Source: Diogma glabrata
Taxonomy: Eukaryota; Arthropoda; Insecta; Diptera; Cylindrotomidae
Direction: 5' to 3'
Length of the DNA stretch: 64,000 nt
Assembly (NCBI GenBank): GCA_963693315.1
Contig: OY856186.1
Span: 380,077,678-380,141,677 of the forward strand
A program made the translations under genes and the position numbers. Every line of letters begins with the position of its first letter. Position 1 is the first letter of the stretch. Under the pieces are notes generated by a model that was not told the DNA's origin, did no database searches, and was given only the letters and a program-made list of their open reading frames with translations. Positions 54,129-64,000 of this stretch are shown here, piece by piece.

Positions 54129-57100
54129 TAAAAAGGTTGTTTCTGGTGACCTTAATATGCAGAACGGACCCATTCACGACAATTTGGGTTGGGCCTAAGG
54201 TTAACACCCTAACCCCGGAAAAAAACTAATTTGTTAAATTTGGTTATCAGAAAAAGAATAACAGACCCGGACAAAACAACAGAATTTTACCTGGACGTGA
54301 AAAAGGACCAGACTACCGAATCGGAACGTGGAACGTGCGCAGCCTGAGCGCTCCTGATGCTCTTATAAGTCTGGAAACAGAGGCTGAGAGGTATAGGATG
54401 GATATTATTGCTCTACAAGAAATTAGACCGCCGATAATCGGAAAACAAGATTTGGATAGTCACTCTCTATACTGTAGTGGTCATCCTTCTCGAAGAGAAT
54501 TTGGAACTGGCTTTCTTGTTGGTGCACGCATACAAGAAGCCGTGATGAAATTCATCCCGGTCAGTGAGAGGATCTGCTACCTACGTGTACGTGGTACATA
54601 TAACAATATTTCTATTATTGCCGTGCATGCACCTACTGAAGCTAAGGCCGTCGACGAGAAGGATAATTTCTACATAGCACTGGACGAGGTTATGAAACAA
54701 ACACCCACACGCGACTTCATTATGGTTATTGGTGACTTTAATGGACAGGTTGGAAGAGATATCTCTTATGGAAATGTGGTGGGTCCCAACAGCCTGCATT
54801 TGAATTCGAATGATAATGGTGAGAGAATGACTGAGTTTGCATCATCAAATAATTTGAGAATCGCCAGTACGTTCTTTCCGCATCGATCGATTCATAAACA
54901 GACTTGGGTCTCACCGAATGGAAACACACGAAATCAAATTGATCACGTTCTAGTAACAGCACGTTTCTTTTCGAGCGTTCGGGATGTGCGATCCTTATGA
55001 AGTGCATACATTGGAAGTGACCACTTCCTTGTATGTGCAACGATAAGGTTCCACTTCCCAAATCCTGGCATTCCAAAATTCAATCAACGGAAACGTTTTA
55101 ACATCTCATCATTCAAAAATGCTGAAACAGAAGAGAGATATCAAATCCATATTGCCGAAACATTGGAGAAATCAGAGACCATTAATGGAAAAGTCGATAA
55201 GTCATGGTATTTGCTCAAAGATGCTGTTTTAAGCGCTACTGAGGGAATACTTGGACGACCACAGAACCACTCCCAGAAGCCATCGATGGATCAAGCATGC
55301 CTTGACGCTATTCAATACAAAAGAGATTGCTATCTGAAGTGTCTACAAGGACGAAACACCCGGTCCACGAAGGAGAATTATAAACTGGCAAGACAAGCCG
55401 TCACAAAGCTATGTAGACGAACGAAGAGAGAATGGTGGAAAAGACAGTGTGAGGAGATTGAAAGCTTCAATAAGGAACATCAATCGCGTAACTTCTTTCA
55501 ACAGGTTAAAACCTTAAAGAAAGGCCCTCAAACTAGATCGACTGCTATTCAAAACGAAGATGGGGAGCTACAAGTAGACCTTAAAAATATTTTAGATACT
55601 TGGGCCGCTTATTTTGAGAATCTTCTCAACTTATGTGACCAGCAACAAGTCGGGCGACGAACAAAGCTTATTCGTGCGTCAAAGGTACATGGAGAAGAAC
55701 CCACCAAAGAGGAATTCGATGCGGCGCTGTCAAAATTAAAATGCAATAAAGCACCTGGTATCGACGATATAACATCCGAAATGATTGTACATGGTGGTGA
55801 AACTCTATCCTTAAGATTGTTTGAACTTGTTCAAATGATCTGGAGGACTGAAACCATGCCACAGGACTGGAGCACAGCTATGCTGATACCAATCCATAAA
55901 AAAGGTAATCGCCTACAATGTGCAAACTACAGAGGAATTGCTCTCCTCTGCACAGCATATAAGATCTTTTCCTACATTTTGCTATCCAAAATCAATCCTT
56001 TTGCTGAACAACTTTTTGGAGGATATCAGTGTGGTTTCCGGCGGGGCCGAGGTACCACCGATGCACTTTTCTCGATAAGGATGATTTTGTAAAAGTGTCG
56101 AGAGTTCAACATACCTGTGCTCCAAGTTTTCATTGATTTCAGGCAGGCCTATGACTCTCTCGAACGAGAGACTCTATGGTCTGCTCTGGTGTCAATGGGA
56201 ATTCCTGGTAAACTGGTATCACTATGCAAAATGACAGTACATGAACTCTCAATGCTGTGTACGGGTAGAGAACGAAATATCAAAGTTTTTTAAATTCGAC
56301 TCCGGTTTAAGACAAGGTGATGCTATCTCTCCTATACTTTTTAATCTAGCCTTGGAATATGTGTGCCGTCAAAAGAAACTTCCGACTAATAACAATATCT
56401 TGTCAATAAACTCAGTACAGATGATTGCTTTCGCTGATGATGTTGTCATTCTCGGCCGAAGTGAAGCTGTTATGAGTGAGACTTTCAAGACGCTTGAGAG
56501 AGGTGCTAGGAAAATTGGTATGCAAATTAACTACAATAAAACCAAACATATGAATGTTTCAAGGGAGGCTGAGAAGAAAGACTTAATGTGCGGCGATAAA
56601 CGAATTGAGGGAGTTGAATCTTTTAAATATTTGGGATCAATGCTTGACTCAAACAACAGCATACTTACAGATATAAAAACTCAAATCGCTGCAGGTAATT
56701 GAACTTTCTACTCAATTAAACCTCTCCGTGGATCACCGTATGTATCAACTAACAGCAAGCTCAAGTTATAAAAGACATTGATTAGACCGCTTGTGATGTA
56801 TGGGTCATAAACGTGGACCCTTACACAAAATGACGAATTGCATTTATCTGTATTTGAGCGTAAGATCCTACGCTACATTTTTGGTCCACTTAAGACAGAC
56901 GATGGAGAGTATAGAACCCGGTATAACTATGAGATCAGAGACCTTCTTGAGGGTCCTGATATAATAGGTTGTATCCGTTCTAATAGGATTGCTTGGTTTG
57001 GGCATGTTCTACGAGCCGATTCACAGTCTGGAATGATTAGAAAAATGTACGTTAGTACCCCAGGGAGTGGTAGACTGTGAGGAAGACCACGACTAGAATG

Positions 57101-57200
57101 GGAGACTGACGTAATAAACGACCTTAAAAAATCGGCTGCCATGGTAATTATGTCGCTGTTGCGAATGACTATGGTGAATATTCAAAGCTGATTAGCCTGG
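54129..57200 (+). mobile_element. RTE-type non-LTR retrotransposon (decayed)
   Basis: An endonuclease-reverse transcriptase reading spans about 54230-57150, followed by an A-rich stretch (AAAAAACAAAAAAAAAATG) near 57220. There are no LTRs. The element is broken by several stops and one frameshift. If the 235-bp module and satellite to its left belong to it, the whole element is about 4 kb. Confidence 0.75.
54290..57150 (+). pseudogene. RTE-type endonuclease-reverse transcriptase (broken)
   Basis: The endonuclease starts YRIGTWNVRSLSAPDA and shows IIALQEIRPP with the catalytic Glu, FIMVIGDFNGQVGRD, NQIDHVLV, and YIGSDHFLV with the terminal Asp-His. The reverse transcriptase shows CNKAPGIDDITSEM, AMLIPIHKKGNRLQCANYRG, VFIDFRQAYDSLERETLW (motif A), DSGLRQGDAISPILFNLALE (motif B), and MIAFADDVVILGRS (motif C). 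The C-terminal region has LIRPLVMYGS and IAWFGHVLRADSQSG. Defects: TGA at 54998-55000, TAA at 56090-56092, a one-base frameshift at about 56238, TGA at 56700-56702 and more stops to 57080. The start codon is not clear. Catalytic residues survive but the frame does not, so it is inactive. Confidence 0.85.
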
Positions 57201-57769
57201 CAAGGAGCATGAACGCCTTAAAAAACAAAAAAAAAATGTTGTGTTGCCCAACATGGCGGCCACACAGACAACTCACTCCCTTTCATCATCATGGCAAGAA
57301 CATGGACACAACACTGCACGAAAAACACTTCACCATTGGTTTAGCACAACAATTTATTTACCGGATTTACAATTTACAAATAATTATCAAAAAATTATGT
57401 CTAACACTTTACAATTTTAACTATAACACGAAACGATCAAACAAGAACAATTTGCACAAATGACAACGAAGAAGAGAGCTTCTAAAATTAAAAAACTAAT
57501 GTATAAACACATATTACAAAAGAAACTTTTACTTGCAGCAACGCCACACATTTTCACCACATAACAATTAGTGAATACACCAATAAACCTTAATGGAACA
57601 ATTACGCCAACAATCTCAAAAGTGGTGAAAACGTGAACTTAACGAAACACAATGTCAGATTGACACTACACTACACTACAATAACATCAACAAACTAAGG
57701 TAACAATATTTAAATTTTTATCAAATCTTATATACTCGTAATTATTAATTACTTTTTTGGTTCTTACAG
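57201..57769. other. Non-coding stretch after the RTE element
   Basis: It includes an A-rich run and AT-rich sequence with several ACACTACACTAC-like short repeats near 57660. No gene is supported. Confidence 0.4.
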
Positions 57770-57829
57770 CTAATTTCAATGTACATATAACTAGCGGAAG
57801 GACATCAACGCTGGATTCGCTAAAATTTG
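57770..57829 (+). CDS. Candidate internal mini-exon (20 codons)
   Basis: It is bounded by a strong acceptor (TTTTTTGGTTCTTACAG) and donor (GGTAAGTG). Only one phase is open: NFNVHITSGRTSTLDSLKF. It joins in frame across a 44-bp intron to 57874. No upstream exon was identified, and 44 bp is at the low limit for an insect intron. No homology is recognised. Confidence 0.35.
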
Positions 57830-57873
57830 GTAAGTGAAATTTATTTATAACTAAACTTTTTCTGTATTTTTAG

Positions 57874-58178
57874 AACGACATGAACCGGCGTTACCAATTC
57901 CTTTGAAAAGATACCATACCAGATAGGGTAGCAAAATCCGAAATTCGACGTCCACGCCGTGCTGCCTGGGTAATGCTGACAGAATTAGGTAGGTGTATTT
58001 GAGACAAGCAGAGTGAAAACTGCTTAGTCAATGACGCTAAATCACGGTGAATTTGCGCCTTACAACCAATGCGACTCAAACGTCTGTTCCCCATGTCAGG
58101 GGTGGCTTGGAGCGGGCGACTGCCTTGAATCAAGCAGCCCGCTATATAAACGTGAAAAGATACCAGTCGCTCAAAAAA
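57874..58178 (+). pseudogene. Candidate terminal exon interrupted by the 237-bp insertion
   Basis: After the acceptor CTGTATTTTTAG it reads ERHEPALPIPLKRY. At 57917 the 237-bp insert begins. Ignoring the insert and one copy of its target duplication, the reading ends shortly afterwards at a TAA (58176-58178). With the insert, a stop follows within a few codons. The gene is not identified and the call rests on splice signals and frame only. Confidence 0.3.
57917..58153 (+). mobile_element. 237-bp insertion, copy 2 of the RTE-upstream module
   Basis: Flanked by the direct repeat GAAAAGATACCA (57905-57916 and 58154-58165). It is closely similar to 53894-54128 throughout (AAAATCCGAAATTCGACGTC; CTATATAAACGTG at its end). 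No poly(A), no clear terminal inverted repeat and no tRNA-type promoter. The 12-bp duplication favours retrotransposition, but the class is unresolved. Confidence 0.75.
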
Positions 58179-58179
58179 T

Positions 58180-61100
58180 AAAGTGTGACCAATGATATTA
58201 GTGCCAAATGTATTAGTTATGGTAAAGCGCTCGTTCTCCACAAAAAAAGCTATGAAATTTGTTTTCTTTATCAAGTCTAAGCCTGATCAAGATGATGAAA
58301 TTTTTAGAATGACAAAAATTCTAACGCATGACATTCCTGTTGTGGAAGGAGCAAAATTATTTGAAGTAACCAAACAACTTTTTTATATTTTCGAACAAAA
58401 AGTTTAAAAAATGCGTATTTGTGACAATATCAAATCAAATCCTGTTATATTAGAATTAGAAAGCACTACATTGGCGAATAAATTTAAAATATTAAATGCA
58501 TATAAAGCGAAGAAAATTGAAAAGATCTAAATTTTTAATCGGCAGATATTGTATTTCAGGCATGAGATAGTTAAGATGAAAATCATACTATCTCTCTCAA
58601 AGATCACTTAACATTTAAACGATATATTTTTGTACAACCAAGTTATTGAAAACTGCAAAGCAGCTCAAATATGCGTGGGTTAAAAATGGTTATATTCTTG
58701 TTCATCAAAAATAGTAAAAATTCAAACAGATCAGCAGAGCAGATTGCTCAACGCTCAACTATTAAACAAGTTTTGATGTTTTATGCTGATTTATTTTGGC
58801 TTTTCTGTTTCTTTTTAGTTTTTTGTATTACATATGTTAATATCAGTCTACACCTAAATCTTTTTTTACACGATAGATGCGTTGCTTAGAAAAACTTGCA
58901 AAAAACGTGTAATAAATACATTTACTCGTATACGATATTGCACATATATAAAACAAAAACATTTTAAATTTAAATTAAATATTAAAATCAATTTACTTCA
59001 TCGTAACTCTTGTTCACTCCTCGTAATGGTGGTGTTCCTCGTAATGGTGGTGTGGTGACCAAAGCTTTCTTTTAGATCTGTATATCACGTCTATTCCAGA
59101 TATTACGAGTGAACAACCAGGGTTGTTCGGCCATTAATGGTAAACAGTACTTGGCTATTGTTATTGAGCCATTATTTCAACATATGCTTCAAAAAAGTAT
59201 TAAAAAGAAGTTGTGTTGGGCTTAATGGTAGAACAAAACATTCTTGCAAAACGTATATTTGATGAAACACGTTATTTCAAAATCGTTTAAATAAAGACCG
59301 TGCAAAAAAGAGTTGGATGTATTTTTAAAATATCAATTGATTGAGAACGAATACAAACTTTGAACAAATATTTGAACAAATATTTTACGAAATTCAAGTT
59401 ATGATGTGATTTGCCTTGATGAAACACATTTGATGTTTACGTTGTGTTATTTTCAGAGAATTACTATGTTTTTATTACTACGTTACTTTACGTTTACTAC
59501 GTCTTGTTCAAATAAACTGCCAGAGCTTAACATCTATCATCATTGGAGTGAATAATGATGCCGTTTAGTTAGATTGATAAAACTAAGAGGTTTGGATTCA
59601 TTTTGCAGTTTGCATGCCAGTTAGAATGGGTATACTTAATCAAAATTTTTAGGTGACGGCGAGTTCATGCTGAATCCCCGAAATAACTAAAAACCATGGA
59701 TAGTTTTGAAAGTTGGGATTTTTGCTAAAATACTTGATTAGGTGCTGAGAAAAAAGTCTAAGTAGCTTGGAGTACCGTACCGGATACTGTCTACAATGGC
59801 AAAATTATTGGAGTTAGAACATATATTGTGATGAGTTCTAACACATTTGTTTGATCTAAGGCAGTCCCAGAATTGGTAATGGCTGCTTAATTCACGAACC
59901 CTGAAAAAATATTTCTATATTTTGATGCTGTAGGTTTGGGATAATAAAGTATTTTAGATGTCTTTTTACTTAGATAGCAACATTTTCACCACTGGGGTGC
60001 ATTCTATCGTTACGATGTAAATAATAGTTAGTAAAACTAACGGAAATATTTAGATTCAGGTGATTTTGGGTGATTAACACAACATCGATACTACATGTAA
60101 CGGGAAATGTTTTAAGTTCAATTTTTTTATCTTTGAAACTTCGAGCAATTGAATTTTGAATTATGTATTTATGAGAGTCTCACATTTTCAAAGCAATTTC
60201 AGTCACCACGTTCAGCTGCTTAAATTTATTTCTACTGTTTTTATTTTTGTAACAATTTTACAAAAATAGTTCAGAGTTCATAACAAATCATAAATAAATT
60301 ATGATTGTTACCTTACAAAATAGAAGCTGTCAAATTTAGTGTATCACGATAATTTAACGTTGTAGTGTGCAATGGCCCAGGAAGTTTGTTAGTTAATGGT
60401 GAAATGTTTTCAGGTAGAAAGCTTGCGTTCTGGTTTCTTTGAGTTTAAATTTGCAGCAGTTTCGGACTTGTGTCTATAATAAAAAATGTAAATGGTGAAA
60501 AACACGTGAAATCAGCCAGGCTTTTTTTAGCCTGGTCTTAAAATACAGGGTGATCAAAAATCAAAAAATTGCTCTACCCGGGTGTATTGAAATGGCTCTT
60601 CAGCTAAAACTTCTGAACTAGTTTTAATGTTATATAACTCAAAATATAGGTATAGAAAAGAGCTAATTAAAACCATAATTCACATTTGATGACCTTGAAT
60701 ATTTTCTTCTACAAAAATAACGGTAAAAAATTCAAAATCGATTATCTAAAAATGGGAATTTTAAAATTTTAAAATTTGTTTTAGACAACGTGACAAACAT
60801 GCCAAAGTATCAATGGACGGACTTGACCATATAGCAAACAAATTTTTGTCGGACCAAGTTACCCTTGTTTGTTAAAACAAATTCCCCCTCCCCCATACTA
60901 ATAAAAACCGACATTGGTTTTCGAAGGTTGCCGAACGCAAAAGTGTCCGAATCGCGGAAAATGGCAGATAAAAAATTTAAACCAAAAGTCGTTAGGGACA
61001 GACGTCTCACGAAGTAAAAACTATGTTTCAATCGTCTAATAAAATCATCTGACTAAAGTATTCGAAAAAAATGTTTTTGAAATTAAAGCAAGCTATGCTT

Positions 61101-62059
61101 GCTTCATACATGGATTAAACCGAGTATGCGAGTTTATCAAGAACAAATATGGTCCCGTAAATAGATTGATCCAGCATGAAAGACATCTGTGATTTGCCGT
61201 TACCACCACATGTAATTGAAATTTGTTGGTTAATTGCCGTATTCTATTATGCAGAACATATGAGCAAAGCTATCTGACATTTTTGAAGAAGATGATGTAA
61301 AAAATATGGAACGAAGTGCTATCACTATTTAAAAAATTTTGCATTCTCAATCGAAAAATGCAACTGGATAATGAACAATTTGACAAGTTTGCTACAGCAA
61401 TTAAATAATTAGCGGTGACCCAAAACCTGACATAGTAATTTAAATAGTGTCACGAAACCTGATTTCGGTTACAACCGGGATTGTATCAATATGTACTAAT
61501 AGAATTGCAACACCCCTAAAAAATTCAAAAAATTAAAAAACAATGTAAAATATAACGGTACCGTTATTTTTCATGTCTCTGTTTCGGCGCCAATTGTTAT
61601 GAAACCTGAATTCGGTTGAATTCGGTTATTACAGGAATCGAATTCCTGTTTTTAAAAGTTTTCGTTTTTTACTGCTCTATTTTAAGGGTCTCAAATACTA
61701 ATACAGTGTTTTTCGATGAAGGGCGTTTTTTAATGGGTGTCGATATCTTCATATTTTGAATAATAATGCCGTTATTTTGTCCATATGCTAGTTTTAAAAA
61801 AAACTAGTTATTTTTACTCCATAGAAAACCGTATCACTTGATAATATTTTCACTTCAAACATCAATATTTTCTACGACACCATTAAAATGGACACCATGA
61901 GCTAAATAATATTTTCTTGAATTTTTTTAAACAATTTTCACATTAAACAATTGCCGATCAGAACTTGTCTAATTTTAACTTATTGGTATTGGTTTATATT
62001 ATTGGTGATAAGATTGATTTCAATAAAAAAAATATGAAGTGGCTGAATTTTCACAGCTT
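58180..62059. other. Long non-coding stretch
   Basis: No gene is supported over 3.9 kb. A small direct duplication CTCGTAATGGTGGTGT lies at about 59021-59052. Short, stop-ridden readings near 59400-59950 hint at an old element but no family signature survives. A 73-codon minus-strand frame at 60810-61031 and 71-72-codon plus-strand frames at 58192-58407 and 58671-58889 are unrecognised. Confidence 0.45.
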
Positions 62060-62245
62060 TGAGATATCAAGACTTCGGTCTGGGTTAAGGATTTTGATAT
62101 AGTTTTCGGCAAAAAACTTTATGAGGGCATTGTTTATAGTTTTGGACAGCGATGTATGTCAAACATAAAACTGTTTGTAAAAGTACAAGTATTTTATCTC
62201 TGTCTTAGAAATTCATTACAAAATTTACACGAAACATCAATACGT
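62060..62245 (-). repeat. Dispersed repeat C, copy 2
   Basis: The inverted relative of 20470-20665 (ATATCAAGACTTCGGTCT.. TTTTCGGCAAAAAACTT .. ACGAAACATC). Confidence 0.65.
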
Positions 62246-62299
62246 TGCTGGAAAATTATAACAGCTTTCATAAATTACCATTATTTAGTGAACAGATGA

Positions 62300-62945
62300 G
62301 CGTTTCGAGAAAATAATACAAAACAAAATTCAAATTTCTATCAAAATTCCAAAAATATTCTAAAAATTATTATAAAATCAGATATTTAAACTTCTTTACA
62401 AAATTCTAAATATATTCCAAAAATTATTGCAAAATCAAAAATTGAATCTTTTTTCAAAATTCCAAAAATATTTCCAAAAATTATAATAAAATCAAAAATT
62501 TAAATTTTTTCAAATTTCTAAATATGTTCCAAAAAACTTACATAGTCAAATACTGGAACTTTTTTCATAATTTCAAACATAATCAAAAAATTATAAACAA
62601 ATCAAAAATAAACTTTTTCAAAGATGATTTACACAAAAAATTTCTCAACAAACATTGGCCCAGTAATTACAAGTTTAAAAAAAACGACATTTAATCTGCA
62701 ACAACTTGATATTTTCCAAATGTTTCTATCAGTAGCTGCAGTACGATAGAACCATATTCCATGTCCAATTTCATGTTCGATTAAATTTCATGTCATAAAA
62801 ATAATTAATTTCATTTTTTGTCAAAAGATTGAGTAAGAAAAATGAAAATTATTCTTTTGACACACTTGACAATAATTTTTTGACCAACTTATAATGGAAT
62901 AATCACACCTACCAATGCCGATCATCAAGATTTCTCCACTTGCAA
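62300..62945 (-). repeat. Dispersed repeat B, copy 2
   Basis: The inverted relative of 15320-16235: degenerate CCAAAAATATTC/AAAATCAAAAATT units, then TTCCATGTCCAAT, then TTTTGACACACTTGACA and ACCTACCAATGCC. It has fewer tandem units than copy 1. It lies about 55 bp from repeat C, an adjacency not seen at the other loci. Confidence 0.6.
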
Positions 62946-63171
62946 TGTTACTGTACTGTGTCAGTTATTTATTTAGCGTATGGTTTTTGTTGTGACACCT
63001 TAAAAACAAAAATAAAACTTAAAATAGATAGATTTTCATATGAAATCTATATAAAACAAAACATGAATACACATTAAATGAGCTTAAAATCAATTTGATT
63101 GCGCGTCTTTTAGTTAAAAATTAAAAAGTAAAATATTAAAATATTTGAAGACTGAGCAGTATATATGAACA

Positions 63172-63999
63172 TTAGATGTTTACATCGAGTGAGTCTATCC
63201 ATGCTACTACATCGGGAGTTGCCAGTTGGATGTCTGAGATATCGCCATTGTATCGTCGAAGTAGGCACATAGTTGCAATATGTTTTATGGTTTGTTGTGG
63301 AGCTCCGCAGTCACATTGAGGGGACTCTGAGATTCCACACTTGTAGAAAGAATCAGTACAACGTCCATGATTCGTTCTTATTCGGTTTAGTGTGGTCCAG
63401 GTATGATGTGGCAGATCGAAACCAGGTTGGGCAGAAGTCGGGTTAGTAATAGCAACACCAGGAGTGTTGTAATCATTCCAGGAGGTGTCCCAGGCATCCA
63501 AGATATTAAAATCAGTTGCCAGCAGGTTGCTGACAGTTTTATGTGGAGGCTTTCTTGACTTCAATCGACAACTAGTGTGGTCACCGTAATATTCGTGCAA
63601 GGGTAACGTGATGTTGTTGGTTACCTTTTTATGTTCACGCATGAGTGCATGCGAGCGTCTGAGTGCAGGTGGCGCGATATTGTTCAACACAGGGAGCCAA
63701 TGTAAAGGAGTGGACCTGATAGTACCACTTATAGTACGCATCGCGGCATGCAGCTGGCAGTCAACTTTTTGAGTATGTGTGCTATTCAGCCAGACTGGTG
63801 CACCGTACACAGCCACTGAGTAAACCAGACTTAGAGCAGTTGTGCGGAGGATTGGAGTAGCACCCCATGTCGAGCCTGCCAGTTTATGCAATATATTGTT
63901 TCTCATTTTAAGTTTTTTTGACGTATTCTCTAGGTGGAGCTTAAAAGAAAGAGTTCTATCGAGAGTAAAACCCAGGTACTTTGGCTGTTGATTGTATTT
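63172..63999 (-). CDS. Non-LTR retrotransposon polymerase, C-terminal part (runs off the window)
   Basis: The open frame enters from the right edge (..QPKYLGFTLDRTLSFKLH) and ends at 63172, about 275 codons. The pattern is the thumb/connection and C-terminus of an I/jockey-type reverse transcriptase: SLVYSVAVYGAPVWLNST, AAMRTISGTIRSTPLHWLPV, WTTLNRIRTNHGRCTDSFYK and the terminal zinc-like CGISESPQCDCGAPQQTIKH. There are no stops in the visible part. The reverse-transcriptase core lies outside the window, so integrity is unknown. This is a different family from the elements at 22640 and 54129. Confidence 0.85.
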   Translation of the reverse strand, partial: KYNQQPKYLGFTLDRTLSFKLHLENTSKKLKMRNNILHKLAGSTWGATPILRTTALSLVYSVAVYGAPVWLNSTHTQKVDCQLHAAMRTISGTIRSTPLHWLPVLNNIAPPALRRSHALMREHKKVTNNITLPLHEYYGDHTSCRLKSRKPPHKTVSNLLATDFNILDAWDTSWNDYNTPGVAITNPTSAQPGFDLPHHTWTTLNRIRTNHGRCTDSFYKCGISESPQCDCGAPQQTIKHIATMCLLRRYNGDISDIQLATPDVVAWIDSLDVNI

Positions 64000-64000
64000 A

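Noticed and set aside
53542..54173. Minus-strand frames across the minisatellite and the 235-bp module
   Set aside because: They are repetitive translations (LLGVIIWTRII) and shadows of a non-coding module; a similar frame on the second module copy merely reflects sequence identity.

Overview
The window looks like AT-rich insect nuclear DNA and is mostly transposable-element sequence. I infer an insect from the families present (BEL/Pao, Penelope-like, RTE, Ty3 and copia-type remnants, hAT and Harbinger-type MITEs), from the short 44-83 bp GT-AG introns, and from one host-type gene resembling the facilitated trehalose transporters. The order of insect cannot be told from sequence alone. I found no rRNA, true tRNA, CRISPR or bacterial operon structure.

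Layout. 1-9063: a decayed BEL/Pao retrotransposon (698-8952, 296-bp LTRs, CTAAG target duplication). Its 5' LTR holds a 331-bp Harbinger-type MITE, and its pol is split by a 5'-truncated Penelope-like element with a 13-bp target duplication. 9064-22141: a Ty3 fragment, a 1.29-kb hAT-type non-autonomous element, MITEs, a tRNA-derived SINE and several dispersed repeats, with no convincing host gene. 22142-29420: a tandem repeat interrupted by a non-LTR retrotransposon with an intact 968-codon ORF, then a palindrome with 290-bp arms, then gag and a probable LTR of a Ty3-type element. 29925-32640: a copia-type gag fossil, a 200-N assembly gap and about 1.7 kb of a pentanucleotide satellite. 32641-38983: a 6.3-kb unit bounded by inverted repeats of about 590-600 bp, enclosing a broken, spliced gene with RNase H/DDE-like motifs. 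39328-40643: a sugar-transporter exon. 42160-44378: a ~142-bp satellite abutting a second, truncated BEL element (44379-46883). 48143-52810: two intact genes on the minus strand, one with eight exons (504 aa) and one an 802-codon C2H2 zinc-finger/transposase-like ORF. 53150-57200: a 50-bp dimeric satellite running into the 5' region of a decayed RTE element. 57770-58153: two tiny candidate exons, the second interrupted by a 237-bp insertion. 62060-63999: dispersed repeats and the 3' end of another non-LTR retrotransposon that runs off the window.

How the parts relate. Most of the window is a record of nested insertions whose order can be read from target duplications and empty sites. The two candidates for poorly described systems are the two-gene unit at 48143-52810, whose reading frames and splice junctions are all intact, and the long-inverted-repeat unit at 32641-38983, whose gene is broken. 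Similarities are recognised by eye from protein motifs and repeated strings; no database search was possible.
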